Source of the DNA: Longimicrobium terrae
GTDB taxonomy: Bacteria > Gemmatimonadota > Gemmatimonadetes > Longimicrobiales > Longimicrobiaceae
Length of the DNA stretch: 64,000 bases
Reading direction: 5' to 3'
Assembly (NCBI RefSeq): GCF_014202995.1
Contig: NZ_JACHIA010000018.1
Coordinates: 56,942-120,941 of the forward strand
A program made the position numbers and the translations under genes. The stretch's first letter is position 1. Each line of letters opens with the position of its first letter. Positions 34,040 to 42,251 of this stretch are shown piece by piece. The notes beneath the pieces are model-generated. The model saw only the letters and a list, made by a program, of their open reading frames with translations, was not told the origin of the DNA and did not search any database.

Positions 34040-35676
34040 GGCTTCACTTTCGGACAGCGCGCGCTCAGGCGGCGTGCTTCTTCATGATTGGGATACAGCG
34101 CGTGCGCGGCGCGGGCGTGCTCGCACCGCTCCGCACGCCTGCCGCCAGCCCGGGCCAGCCGCAGCTGCACGCGGAAGTTGCCGGGGTCGATGGAGGCGGC
34201 TCGGCGCATGGAGGCCGTGCCTCCGCTGGCGAACAGTCCCATTCCCGCCAGCTGCGCCCCGCTCCGCGCCGCGCCCGCGCCCGCCGCCAGCGCGGCCACC
34301 AGGAGCGCGATCCGCCGCACGGGGAGGGAGACGGCCTGCCGCCCCTCCGGATCCGGCGCCCAGAGCGCGCCGAGCGTGGCCCACACCAGCAGGCTGGGGA
34401 GGGCGAGCAGAAGGACGGCATCGAACGCGCCCGCGACGTTTGCCGCCACCAGCGTGGCCAGCAGCGCCGCGGCGGAGAGCGCCTCGTCCGCGTCGCGTGC
34501 CCGGATCAGCCGGTGCACCCCGCCGATCGCCCATCCCGCCATCGCCAGCAGCAGCACGCCGAACGCCACGAAGCCGCGCTCCGCCGCCACCGCCACCCAG
34601 TCGCTGCTGGGCCACGGGTTGGAGGTCGCGCCCTCCGTGTTGGGATCCAGGGACGGGTCGCGCCGCGCCGCGTACTCCGGATAGCGCACCGCCCAGTTGC
34701 CGGGGCCCACGCCGAGCACGGGGTGATGGAGCCCCATCCGCAGCGAGCGCCCGTACTGGATCAGCCGCCCGCGCCCGCTTCCCTCCTGGTAGTTGGCCAC
34801 ACCCTTCACCGACTCCAGGTACGGATTGTCGCTGTTCCACCGCAGCGTGTTGGGGAGCGTGATGGCCGCCGCCACGCCGCCGCCCGCGATGAGAAGAATT
34901 CCCGCGCCGCGCAGCCAGGTGCGCCCGTTTCGCCGCAGCGGCCGCGACACCAGCATCGAAAACCCGAAGACGATCACCACGGCACCGAACGCCAGCCACG
35001 CCGCGCGCGACCGCGTCAACACCAGCGACGCCGTCACCAGCGCCACACCAATGCCGCCAATGGCGTACCCCGCCCCGCGCCACGCCCGCAGCGCGGACAG
35101 CAGGACCAGCGGCAGGCCGAACGCCGCCAGGTGCGCGATGAAGTTGCGGTTGCCCAGCGTGCCGCCGGGCGCGCGGTTCATGGAAAACAGGTCCGTGCGC
35201 ACGCCGTACGTCTGCGCCAGCGACGTCGCCGCCCCCAGCACCACGGCGGCGGCCAGCGCGGTCAGCAGCGGCCGGGCGAGCCCCGCCTCGCGCACCCCGC
35301 GCGCGGCCCAGAAGACGGCCAGCCCGGAGGCAGTCACCGCCACGGCGCGCATGGCAAGCCACACGTTCGCCGCCAGCAGCGCGGAAACGGCGCTCAGCAG
35401 CAGAAAGGCCAGCAGCAGCACGTCCACGCGCGTGCCGCGAATGCGACGGATGGCGCCAAGGGTGAGCACGCCGGCCGCCAGCCCGGTCAGGTGAAGGACC
35501 AGCTCCTTGGGAACAAAGAAGCGGTCCAGCTCGAACATCTTGTACGTGGACACCGTCAGCACCACCAGCACCGCGCCCAGTTGCAGGACACGGAGCGCGA
35601 GACGCTCCGCCGGGCGGGGGCCGGTGGGCGTGGGATAGATGCCGTCGGGAGTGAGGCCGGGATGAACTTCGGACAA
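34036..35676 (-). CDS. O-antigen ligase/polymerase-like membrane protein
   Basis: A 546-residue inner-membrane protein with about twelve helices and a large periplasmic loop (about 260-350) containing GRLIQYGRSLRMGLHHPVLGVGPGNW, the Wzy_C/WaaL-type motif ending in the conserved GxGxxN-like element. Members ligate or polymerise O-antigen or other glycans carried on undecaprenyl diphosphate. The last 60 residues (SIDPGNFRVQLRLARAGGRR...) look like a TPR-type tail. It starts at TTG 35676 with AGGAG 7 bases upstream and is coupled to mtgA. The exact glycan is unknown. Confidence 0.82.
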   Translation of the reverse strand: MSEVHPGLTPDGIYPTPTGPRPAERLALRVLQLGAVLVVLTVSTYKMFELDRFFVPKELVLHLTGLAAGVLTLGAIRRIRGTRVDVLLLAFLLLSAVSALLAANVWLAMRAVAVTASGLAVFWAARGVREAGLARPLLTALAAAVVLGAATSLAQTYGVRTDLFSMNRAPGGTLGNRNFIAHLAAFGLPLVLLSALRAWRGAGYAIGGIGVALVTASLVLTRSRAAWLAFGAVVIVFGFSMLVSRPLRRNGRTWLRGAGILLIAGGGVAAAITLPNTLRWNSDNPYLESVKGVANYQEGSGRGRLIQYGRSLRMGLHHPVLGVGPGNWAVRYPEYAARRDPSLDPNTEGATSNPWPSSDWVAVAAERGFVAFGVLLLAMAGWAIGGVHRLIRARDADEALSAAALLATLVAANVAGAFDAVLLLALPSLLVWATLGALWAPDPEGRQAVSLPVRRIALLVAALAAGAGAARSGAQLAGMGLFASGGTASMRRAASIDPGNFRVQLRLARAGGRRAERCEHARAAHALYPNHEEARRLSARCPKVKP

Positions 35677-35751
35677 GCTGGTGCTCCTGAATGCGGACGC
35701 CGGGCGCGAAGCCGTTTGTCCACGTGTGATAAACCGCGGTGTGATGCGCGC

Positions 35752-36048
35752 TTACGATGCGGGGCGGCGGCGGACGGGCGCCGCACGGGCGAGCAGCGCG
35801 CGAAGGTCTTCCTCCGAGCACTCCTGCCACCCCGGCGGAACCGGGGCCAGGCGCCGCTTCCGGTCCCCGCTCTCAAACGCCAGCCACCCCTCCTTGAGGG
35901 TGCGGCTCCCTTCGCCGCGGCGGTCCGGGCCGGCGTACTCCTCCCCGCCCGCGGGCGAGATCCCCCGCCGCTCCAGCAGCGACGCGTTGACCGGGATCAC
36001 CTCCCAGGCCACCCATTCGGCGCCATCGGCGTCACGGAACTGGCGCAT
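35752..36048 (-). CDS. Conserved small hypothetical protein (98 aa)
   Basis: A 98-residue soluble protein without a signal peptide. The pattern W-VAWEVIPV near 12-20, GPDRR near 40-44, GWLAFESGDRKRRLAPVPPGW near 53-73, then a helical LRALLARA, looks like a compact domain under selection. I do not recognise a function. It lies between the YbjN-like gene and the O-antigen-ligase-like gene, on the same strand. Confidence 0.7.
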   Translation of the reverse strand: MRQFRDADGAEWVAWEVIPVNASLLERRGISPAGGEEYAGPDRRGEGSRTLKEGWLAFESGDRKRRLAPVPPGWQECSEEDLRALLARAAPVRRRPAS

Positions 36049-36086
36049 GGATCAGCGGCCGGCGGCTGCGGGGATTGAGAGAATGG

Positions 36087-36647
36087 TCAGATCTCCACGC
36101 GCTCGATGGCGTCCGCCGGCTCGTCCCCGGCGTGCATCACGCGCATGAACGCCGGATAGTAGCGGTCACAGACGGCCAGGCTGGCGCCCAGCATGTTCCT
36201 CACCATCAGCGGCACCAGCCGGCCGCCTTCCACGTCCACGCTGGTCTTGAAGCGCACTTCGCCGTCGCTGTAGTCCATCTCGAAGTTACCCAGCGGCAGC
36301 CCGTAGTTGGCGCGCGTCAGCGCCTCGGCCATGGGGGCGCGCTGCTCTTCGGGAACCAGAAACGGGCAGCGCACGTAGCTGCGGAGCACGCGCGAATCCT
36401 CGTTGGCAAAGAAGAAGATGGTGTACACCGCGTGCTTGCCGTGAATGGACAGGCTCAGCCCCGCGCCTTCCGGGTTCGGCGTGTAGGTGTAGCCGTCCTC
36501 GTCCAGCGACTCGCTCACCACCTCGATCAGCACTTCGCGCTCGCCGTTTTCCTCGCGGTCGCGCTGCAGTTCGCGCAGAAAGGCATCCACCTCGCTCTCC
36601 GCGTCGTCATCCATCGGGTCCGGCTCGGTAAACTCGTCGTCGTTCAT
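36087..36647 (-). CDS. YbjN-domain protein
   Basis: A 186-residue cytoplasmic protein with an acidic N-terminal 35 residues, then a domain with the YbjN/type III chaperone-like pattern: LDEDGYTYTPNPEGAGLSLSIHG, VYTIFFFANEDSRVLRSYVRCPFLVPEEQ, and LPLGNFEMDYSDGEVRFKTSVDVEG. Such folds bind peptides or act as chaperone-like sensors; the function in this group is unknown. ATG 36647 gives the family length; a longer reading has no support. Confidence 0.8.
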   Translation of the reverse strand: MNDDEFTEPDPMDDDAESEVDAFLRELQRDREENGEREVLIEVVSESLDEDGYTYTPNPEGAGLSLSIHGKHAVYTIFFFANEDSRVLRSYVRCPFLVPEEQRAPMAEALTRANYGLPLGNFEMDYSDGEVRFKTSVDVEGGRLVPLMVRNMLGASLAVCDRYYPAFMRVMHAGDEPADAIERVEI

Positions 36648-36779
36648 CTCAACAGCCTGGTTCGGCGGATTCAGCGAAGGCGGTACGGCTCGCCCGGGCG
36701 CGTACCATGCGGCCCCGCCGGTGCTCCACGCAAGTCGGAGCCCCATGGCGTGATGGGATCTGCCTCGGTGGATGAAAAG

Positions 36780-36817
36780 CGGCCGGGCCCGACACTGCTG
36801 CGTGTCGGGCCCGGCCG
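36780..36817 (-). terminator. Terminator after tRNA-Val
   Basis: A perfect 16 bp stem (36780-36795 with 36802-36817) with a 6-base loop starts four bases after the tRNA 3' end. The minus strand continues GCTTTTCATC. Confidence 0.85.
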
Positions 36818-36820
36818 GAG

Positions 36821-36894
36821 TGCGCGCTGAGGGATTCGAACCCCCGACCCCCGGTGTGTAAAACCGGTGCTCTAACCAGCTGAGCTAAGCGCGC
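36821..36894 (-). tRNA. tRNA-Val (anticodon TAC)
   Basis: All arms fold by eye: acceptor GCGCGCT/AGCGCGC, D stem GCTC/GAGC with an AGCTGGTTA loop, anticodon stem CCGGT/ACCGG around TTTACAC giving anticodon TAC (reads GTA and wobble valine codons), and a T arm with TTCGAAT. The discriminator is A and CCA is not encoded. It lies 10 bases after a small membrane-protein gene on the same strand and before a strong terminator, so it is probably processed from a shared transcript. Confidence 0.97.
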
Positions 36895-36904
36895 GGCGTG
36901 TGCC

Positions 36905-37141
36905 TCAGAGAATGATTCCGAGCGGCACCAGGATGGCGAAGCCGAGCACCAGCAGCAGCGGCGCGCCCACCGTGCTAGCCCCCGCCAGCATCACGAATCC
37001 GGCGATGATGGACAGCAGGCCGGCCAGCATGAGCGCCGCGTTCAGCGGGCCGAAGCGAAGCGTGCTCTCGTTGTCGGCGGCGGCAATGGCGGGCGCCGCG
37101 GTGGCGCGCTGTCGGGTGCGGGTCGGCTCGGGTCTCGGCAT
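36905..37141 (-). CDS. Small two-helix membrane protein (DUF3098-like)
   Basis: A 78-residue protein with a basic soluble N-tail and two membrane helices (about 33-54 and 59-77). Spacing and the motif LLSIIAGFVMLAG ... LLLVLGFAILVPLGI recall DUF3098 proteins, whose function is unknown. The predicted promoter places the transcription start at or within a few bases of the ATG, so translation may be leaderless. tRNA-Val follows 10 bases downstream. Confidence 0.75.
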   Translation of the reverse strand: MPRPEPTRTRQRATAAPAIAAADNESTLRFGPLNAALMLAGLLSIIAGFVMLAGASTVGAPLLLVLGFAILVPLGIIL

Positions 37142-37147
37142 GGCGAA

Positions 37148-37176
37148 ATAGTAATGTCTCGGGAGAGAAAAACCAA
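37148..37176 (-). promoter_or_regulatory. Promoter for the small membrane protein and tRNA-Val
   Basis: TTGGTT (37176-37171) and TACTAT (37153-37148) are 17 bases apart on the minus strand. The ATG at 37141 begins seven bases past the -10 element, where transcription would start. Confidence 0.6.
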
Positions 37177-37394
37177 CCCCGGCTCAGCACGAGGTGAGGG
37201 TCCGGCGGCGAATCGCGCCTTCCGGCGGCCATCCGCGCCTCCTCTGACGTCAGCCGGCGTACAAAGGATGCCGCGTTCGATGAAGATCGTCATCAAGGTT
37301 GGCCGTATCGTCTCCCCGCTGTCGATCGGCGGCGACAAGCGGCCGGGAACGCAGCCCTGTGTGCGGCCGCGACCGGATTGTTCCCGTCCGCGGC

Positions 37395-38426
37395 TCAGTC
37401 GCGCTCGTCGGAGAAGGCCAGCGGGTACTCCACGTTCAGCCCGTCTTCGCGGGGCGGAGGCAGCATCCGGTACTCCTTTTCCATTTCCGCCACGCGCGCG
37501 CGGTTGCGCATGCGCCGCGGAATCCACGCGACCATCGCCAGCACTACGGCCAGCGCCCAGACGAATCCCAGGCTGGCGCCCAGCGAAAGCCATCCGTAGC
37601 GGGAGCGCACGTCCCTGCCCCACTCGTCCTCCAGCTGCGCCGACGTCATGCCGAACGTGGTGCGGATGGAGCTTTCCAGCGATCCGCTGGCCTGCCAATT
37701 CCGCATCAACAGCGCAAAGCCGCGCTCCCCGGTGCGGCGCCGCAGGTGATCCACCGCGGTGGCGCTCAGCAGATAGGCCAGCCGCGCGTCCGCCTCGTCC
37801 GACGGCCACTCGATGGACAGCGAATCCAGCGGCGGCGCCCGCCCCGTGAGAAAGGCGACGCGCAGCGCCCACCCCTCCGATGAATCCCAGCTTCCCGACG
37901 CGACCTCCGCGTATCCCTCGTCAAACCAGCGCGGAATCGCGCCCGGCAGCCGCTCATGCAGCGCCAGGTGAACCAGTTCGTGGCGCAGAATGGCGTCCGC
38001 CTGCCTGCGGTCCACCCCGGGCAGCGGGTACGCGGGAATGACGATGCGCCGCAAGCTGGGGATGGCCACGCCGCCCGCCCACTCCGGCGCCCGCCCGCCC
38101 GTGGCCTCCGCGAACGCGGCCGGCGTCGGCGCCAGGATGATGACGGTGCTGTCCGCCGCGGCCACGGGCCCGAACCCGGGGAGCGGCACGGGCGTGCGGG
38201 CCTGCGCCGCGGCTTCGCGCGCGAGCAGCGCGTGCCGGGGGGCGTACAGTACGCTCACCCCGCCGGAGCGCAGCGTCTCGTACGCCGGCGCCTGCGCATG
38301 CGCGCGGGACGGCAGAAGCGAGAACAGCGCGGCGGTCAGGATCGCGAGCCACCGCCTAGCCTGCGGTCGGAGCGGCGGCTTCCGCGTCCCGGGTCGGGTA
38401 CCCCGTCCGGTGTCGAAACCGGACAA
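37395..38426 (-). CDS. Peptidase MA-like metalloprotease with C-terminal membrane helix
   Basis: An exported gluzincin-like protein. A signal peptide (WLAILTAALFSLLPSRAHA) is followed by a domain with HELVH and, 20 residues later, WFDEGYAEV, giving the HExxH...E zinc site. After it come helices (ATAVDHLRRRTGERGFALLM) typical of peptidase_MA_like proteins and a membrane helix near the C terminus (LGASLGFVWALAVVLAMVAW). The start is unclear: no ATG lies just before the signal peptide, and TTG 38426 or GTG 38477 lie inside the upstream PIN gene. Insertion of the PIN module may have altered the native start. Confidence 0.75.
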   Translation of the reverse strand: MSGFDTGRGTRPGTRKPPLRPQARRWLAILTAALFSLLPSRAHAQAPAYETLRSGGVSVLYAPRHALLAREAAAQARTPVPLPGFGPVAAADSTVIILAPTPAAFAEATGGRAPEWAGGVAIPSLRRIVIPAYPLPGVDRRQADAILRHELVHLALHERLPGAIPRWFDEGYAEVASGSWDSSEGWALRVAFLTGRAPPLDSLSIEWPSDEADARLAYLLSATAVDHLRRRTGERGFALLMRNWQASGSLESSIRTTFGMTSAQLEDEWGRDVRSRYGWLSLGASLGFVWALAVVLAMVAWIPRRMRNRARVAEMEKEYRMLPPPREDGLNVEYPLAFSDERD

Positions 38427-38817
38427 GCTGCTGGATGGCGTGGTAGTCGCGGAAGTTGTCGTGAATGACCTCCGCACCAATCTGGTTCGCGGTGCAGGCG
38501 ATCAGGACGTCGTTCGTGAATGCGGCCGTGATCGTGTACCCCCGCGCGCGAAGGCCGTTCAGCACCGTCCCCGCCTTGCGCCATTCCCAGTGGGTCGGCA
38601 CCACGGTCCGCCCCAGATCTTCGAATGGCTCGATGTACGTCCGCATCAGTTCGCGCTTTTCCTCCGGGCGCGAACCGGCAAGCAACTCCTGCGCGACCAC
38701 CGAACACAGGTACACGGAGGGCGAAAAGGCTGATGTGAATGCCCGCAGCTTCTCGTACTCCGCCCTGTTCCGGATCGCTCGGACGTACAGCTGCGTGTCA
38801 ATCACGTAGTTCGACAT
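38356..38817 (-). CDS. PIN-domain ribonuclease, VapC-like toxin
   Basis: A 153-residue PIN-domain protein. The acidic residues expected for metal binding are visible: D7 in NYVIDTQLY, a Glu in VVAQELLAG, D in FTNDVLIACTA and D in VIHDNFRDY. VapC toxins cut tRNA or rRNA when their antitoxin is degraded. The ATG at 38817 lies within the end of the upstream small gene (20-base overlap), the usual toxin-antitoxin arrangement. The gene end overlaps the start region of the MA-like peptidase. Confidence 0.82.
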   Translation of the reverse strand: MSNYVIDTQLYVRAIRNRAEYEKLRAFTSAFSPSVYLCSVVAQELLAGSRPEEKRELMRTYIEPFEDLGRTVVPTHWEWRKAGTVLNGLRARGYTITAAFTNDVLIACTANQIGAEVIHDNFRDYHAIQQLVRFRHRTGYPTRDAEAAAPTAG

Positions 38818-39013
38818 TCGCCGTCTGGTTGGCGGGAAACACGTCGTCAATCTCCATTCCCCGGATTGCATCAAAGGCCGCGAGCAGCGTCTCCCGGAAC
38901 ACCTCTTCCGGCGGCTCCGGCTGGGGGCGGCGGTACTTGCGAGCGACGTGACCGCTGAAGAGCGGCGTGTCGGCCTCGTGGCGTCGGTATCTGACCAGCT
39001 TGTGCAGATTCAT
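38798..39013 (-). CDS. Putative antitoxin partner of the PIN protein
   Basis: A 71-residue basic/acidic protein directly upstream of and overlapping the PIN gene. GGAG lies 7 bases before ATG 39013. It does not show a clear ribbon-helix-helix or AbrB pattern; identification as antitoxin rests on size, overlap and order. The C-terminal half AAFDAIRGMEIDDVFPA could be the toxin-binding part. Confidence 0.6.
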   Translation of the reverse strand: MNLHKLVRYRRHEADTPLFSGHVARKYRRPQPEPPEEVFRETLLAAFDAIRGMEIDDVFPANQTANVELRD

Positions 39014-39193
39014 GCGTCATCTCCGTTTCGTTTGCACGGATCAACGATGATCAAACTGGACTCTGCGCGCAAGGGGGAAATGGCGCTCCGGACAAGCTGG
39101 CACCACGGCTGGCCCGATGGGAGCGCGGCGCGGAGACGCGAGGAACGACGCGGGAGAAAACCCGGCGAGCGCCGGGTGGCGGCAAACGAAAAT

Positions 39194-39214
39194 GCGGCGC
39201 CGGGGAGGCGCCGC
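39194..39214 (-). terminator. Terminator at the end of the chemosensory cluster
   Basis: The stem GCGGCGCC/GGCGCCGC (8 bp) with a GGGGA loop lies 10 bases past the last gene; the minus strand continues ATTTTCGTTT. Confidence 0.85.
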
Positions 39215-39224
39215 GTTGGGGAAG

Positions 39225-40070
39225 TCAGTTCTGAAAGGAGACGGGCTGCCCCGCGTTCAACTGGGCCAGCGCCTTGCCGCACCGCTCGCCCCACAGGTTG
39301 AAGCGGTTGGTCTGGTGCCCGCGGCTCCAGGCCTGGGCGGCGGCTTCGTTGTTCCCCTCCAGGTAGTACGTGCGGCCGATCTCCCACCACGACTCCAGCA
39401 TGTTGGGGCCCAGCTCCAGCGCCTGGTGAAAGAAGCCGCGCGCGTCCTCGAACATCTCGCGGTCCAGGTATACCAGCCCCATGTAGAAGTGGGCATACAG
39501 CTGCGCCTTGCGGTCCGTCTGCTGGCGGATGGCGCGCGACAGGTGCTCGATCGCCTCGCCAAAGATCCCCTTCTTGAGGCAGATGTACCCCAGGTTCACC
39601 CGGGCCAGCGGGTTGTCGGGATCGCGCATCATGACCTTGTAGTAGGTCATCAGCGCGTCGTCGTACTGCTCGCGCAGCATCTGCGCCCACCCCAGCAGGC
39701 TTTCGGCGTGCGGATCGTTGGGCGCCAGCTCCAGCGCGCGCTCCAGCTCCTTGACCGCGCGCTTGGCGTCGCCGCTGGCGATGGCGCTCCATCCGCGCTC
39801 GATGTAGGTGCTGCTGCCGATGTGGTCGCTCACCAGCGCCTGAGCCGGGGCCGCCGGCGCCGGCGCGGGAAGCTGCTTGTAGCGCTCCACCAGCCCGCGG
39901 ATGCGCTCCTTGAAGGCGGTCAGCTCCTCGATGGCCGTTTCCGTTTCGCGGAACAGCCCCACGATCTCGCCCCGCAGGCGCTCGCGGTCGCCCGCGGCCA
40001 CCTGCCCCAGCTCGCCCTCGATGCGCCCGAAGCGGGCTTCCAGCGCGTCCATCCACTCCCGGGTGGTCAT
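39225..40070 (-). CDS. TPR protein at the end of the chemosensory cluster
   Basis: A 281-residue soluble protein. An N-terminal helical region of about 75 residues (MDALEARFGRIEGELGQV...IEELTAFKERI) looks like a coiled coil. A Pro/Ala linker and five or so tetratricopeptide repeats from about 90 to 265 follow (AVKELERALELAPNDPHAESLLGWAQ is a clear unit). TPRs mediate protein contacts, here most likely with Che or Mgl proteins. Its ATG overlaps the cheW stop (ATGA). Confidence 0.85.
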   Translation of the reverse strand: MTTREWMDALEARFGRIEGELGQVAAGDRERLRGEIVGLFRETETAIEELTAFKERIRGLVERYKQLPAPAPAAPAQALVSDHIGSSTYIERGWSAIASGDAKRAVKELERALELAPNDPHAESLLGWAQMLREQYDDALMTYYKVMMRDPDNPLARVNLGYICLKKGIFGEAIEHLSRAIRQQTDRKAQLYAHFYMGLVYLDREMFEDARGFFHQALELGPNMLESWWEIGRTYYLEGNNEAAAQAWSRGHQTNRFNLWGERCGKALAQLNAGQPVSFQN

Positions 40071-40573
40071 GCGCCCGCGTCCGCCTCGCCCGCCGGCGCC
40101 AGCGCATCACCCAGGGCGATGCGCTCCTCGCTGGTCAGGATGCGGTCCAGGTCCATGAGGATGATGAGCCGGCCCTCGTGGCGAACGATCCCGCGCATGA
40201 ACTCCGCGGCCAGCCCACGGATGTACGCGGGCGGGGCGGATACCGAGGTCTCCGGCGCGCGCAGCACCTCTGTCACGCTGTCCACCACCAGCCCCAGCCG
40301 CTCGCCGGAAAAATCGACGAGCACGATGCGCGTTTCGTCCGTGTACGCCACGTCCGGCACCTCGAAGCGGCGGCGCAGGTCCACCACGGGCACCACGGAG
40401 CCGCGCACGTCCAGCACCCCCTCCACAAACGCGGGCGCGCGCGGCACCGGCGTAACCGCCTGCCAGCGAAGGATTTCGTGGACGGCGAACACGTCCAGCC
40501 CGAACTCCTCGCCCCCTACCTGAAAGGTGACCAGCTGCACCTGCGGCACCGCCGCCTGACGCACGTTCCTCAC
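40067..40573 (-). CDS. cheW: CheW-like coupling protein (third copy)
   Basis: A 168-residue CheW domain protein. CheW joins receptors to CheA in signalling arrays. Visible are VQLVTFQVGGEEFGLDVFAVHEI (12-34), VRGSVVPVVDLRRRF and GLVVDSVTEVL, the two beta-barrel halves. Start is GTG 40573, overlapping the stop of the next CheW gene. The C-terminal extension after residue 140 is longer than in E. coli CheW. Confidence 0.93.
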   Translation of the reverse strand: MRNVRQAAVPQVQLVTFQVGGEEFGLDVFAVHEILRWQAVTPVPRAPAFVEGVLDVRGSVVPVVDLRRRFEVPDVAYTDETRIVLVDFSGERLGLVVDSVTEVLRAPETSVSAPPAYIRGLAAEFMRGIVRHEGRLIILMDLDRILTSEERIALGDALAPAGEADAGA

Positions 40574-41061
40574 GGTTGCTCCCCGGTTTCCAGCGTGGTC
40601 CGTTCGCGAAGGATCTCCGCGAGGTCGATCAGGGTCACCAGTCCCGCCGGCATGCGGGCCACCGCCACCACGTACGCGTCGCGGTCGCCGCCGGTGTACG
40701 GCGCGGGACGCAGCGACTCCGCGGGAATGTCCAGCACCTCGAACACCGCGTCCACCGCCACGCCGATGCGCGCCTCGCCCAGCCCCGCCACCAGCACGGG
40801 GGGCTGCTCCGCCGTCAGCGGCAGCGCCAGCGCGGCGGACACGTCCACCACCGGCACCATTTCGCCGCGCAGCAGCATCATCCCCAACAGGTGCGCGGGG
40901 ACGTCGGGAAGGGGGTGGATGCGCTGCTTCGTCACCACCTCCTCCACCAGGCGGATGTCGCAGCCGTGCAGTTCGCCGCCCAAGCGAAAGACGACCACCT
41001 GCGCACCTTCGCCCCGCGCCAGCCAGCCGCGGAAGTCCAGCACCGTCTCCGCCGCGCTCAC
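40570..41061 (-). CDS. cheW: CheW-like coupling protein (second copy)
   Basis: A 163-residue CheW domain protein with an N-terminal extension of about 20 residues. It reads VVVFRLGGELHGCDIRLVEEVV, then LLRGEMVPVVDVSAAL and GVAVDAVFEVLDIPAE. It is clearly diverged from the neighbouring CheW, so the two may serve different receptors or one may act as an alternative scaffold. Overlaps both neighbours by 4 bases. Confidence 0.92.
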   Translation of the reverse strand: MSAAETVLDFRGWLARGEGAQVVVFRLGGELHGCDIRLVEEVVTKQRIHPLPDVPAHLLGMMLLRGEMVPVVDVSAALALPLTAEQPPVLVAGLGEARIGVAVDAVFEVLDIPAESLRPAPYTGGDRDAYVVAVARMPAGLVTLIDLAEILRERTTLETGEQP

Positions 41062-42251
41062 CGCGCCTCCTCGCCCGCCGGGGCCGTCACCGCGGCGCGC
41101 GCGTCGACACCTCGTTCGATCCCGGCGGAAATCTGGTCCAGCGGCAGCACCTGGTCCGCGGTGCGGGCGGCGGCGGCGGGCATTCCAAAGATCACCGACG
41201 TGGCCCGGTCCTGCGCGATCCCCAGCCCGCCGGCGCGTACGACGGCGCCCAATCCCTCCGCGCCGTCCTTGCCCATCCCCGTGAGCACCACACCCACCGT
41301 CCGCCCGCCGAACACCTCCGCGGCGCTGCGGAACAGCGGGTCCGCCGCGGGGCGCACGCCCCAGACCGTCGGCTCCTGGTCCAGCGCGATCCGCACGCCG
41401 CGGGCGTCGCGGACGACGCGCATGTGGTAGTCCCCCGGGGCCAGGTAGACGTGGTCCGCGCGCACCGTCTCCCCATCCACCGCCTCGGAGACGGGAAGGC
41501 CGCCCATTCCGTCCAGCCGCTCCGCCAGCGTGCGGGTAAAGCGCGGCGGCATGTGCTGCACCACGAGCACGGCGGCGCCCAGCGGGGCCCGCAGGCGGGG
41601 GATGATTTCCGTCAGCGCGCGCGGGCCGCCCGTGGACGCGGCGATCACCACTACCCGTTCCGCCGACACCCCGGTGCGCGGCACGGGCGCGGGCGCCGCC
41701 GGCTCGCGCTCCGTCCCCGGGGCCAGCGGGGGGGCCACAGGCATGGACGCGCTCCCGCCGGGCATTCCCGGAAGCGGCGCGGGCGCGGGGAGGGCGGCGG
41801 CGCGGCGCCCCATCCGCATCGGCAGGACGGACAGGTTGGCCGAGGCCGCGGCGCGCAGGGCGTCCAGCAGGCGGTCGCTGACCGTGTCCAGGTTCAGCGA
41901 GATGGTGCCGGAAGGCTTGGCGACGAAATCCACCGCGCCGTAGTCCAGCGCGCGCATGGTGGCCTCGCCCCGCTCGGTGGTGTAGGCGGAAAGCATGACC
42001 ACGGGGCGCGGCGTCTCGCTCATGATGTACCCCAGCGCGGCCAGCCCGTCCAGCCCGGGCATCTCCACGTCCATGGTCACCAGGTCGGGGTCCAGCTGGT
42101 GGATCTTGCGCAGCGCGTCGTGCCCGTCGCGCGCCGTGCCCACCACGCGGAACTCGTCCGTGCGCGAAAGGATGTCGGTGATGACGCGGCGCATGAAGGC
42201 GCTGTCGTCCACCACCAGCACCGTGTGCGTCCGCCGCTCAGAGGGCGACAT
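41058..42251 (-). CDS. cheB: CheB, chemoreceptor methylesterase/deamidase
   Basis: CheB removes methyl groups from receptor glutamates once phosphorylated by CheA. The 397-residue protein has a receiver domain (VLVVDDSAFMRR at 11-22, phospho-acceptor D61 in VTMDVEMPG), a Pro/Ala linker of about 60 residues and the esterase domain with the catalytic triad Ser in IAASTGGPRAL, His in VVQHMPPRF and Asp in GMGKDGAEGL. Its presence implies methylated receptors exist although none is encoded here. Confidence 0.96.
   Translation of the reverse strand: MSPSERRTHTVLVVDDSAFMRRVITDILSRTDEFRVVGTARDGHDALRKIHQLDPDLVTMDVEMPGLDGLAALGYIMSETPRPVVMLSAYTTERGEATMRALDYGAVDFVAKPSGTISLNLDTVSDRLLDALRAAASANLSVLPMRMGRRAAALPAPAPLPGMPGGSASMPVAPPLAPGTEREPAAPAPVPRTGVSAERVVVIAASTGGPRALTEIIPRLRAPLGAAVLVVQHMPPRFTRTLAERLDGMGGLPVSEAVDGETVRADHVYLAPGDYHMRVVRDARGVRIALDQEPTVWGVRPAADPLFRSAAEVFGGRTVGVVLTGMGKDGAEGLGAVVRAGGLGIAQDRATSVIFGMPAAAARTADQVLPLDQISAGIERGVDARAAVTAPAGEEAR

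Noticed and set aside
37142..37394. Short open frames in the gap next to the MA-like peptidase gene, including one starting at 37154 on the plus strand
   Set aside because: No ribosome site, no recognisable domain, and overlap with the peptidase coding strand further right.
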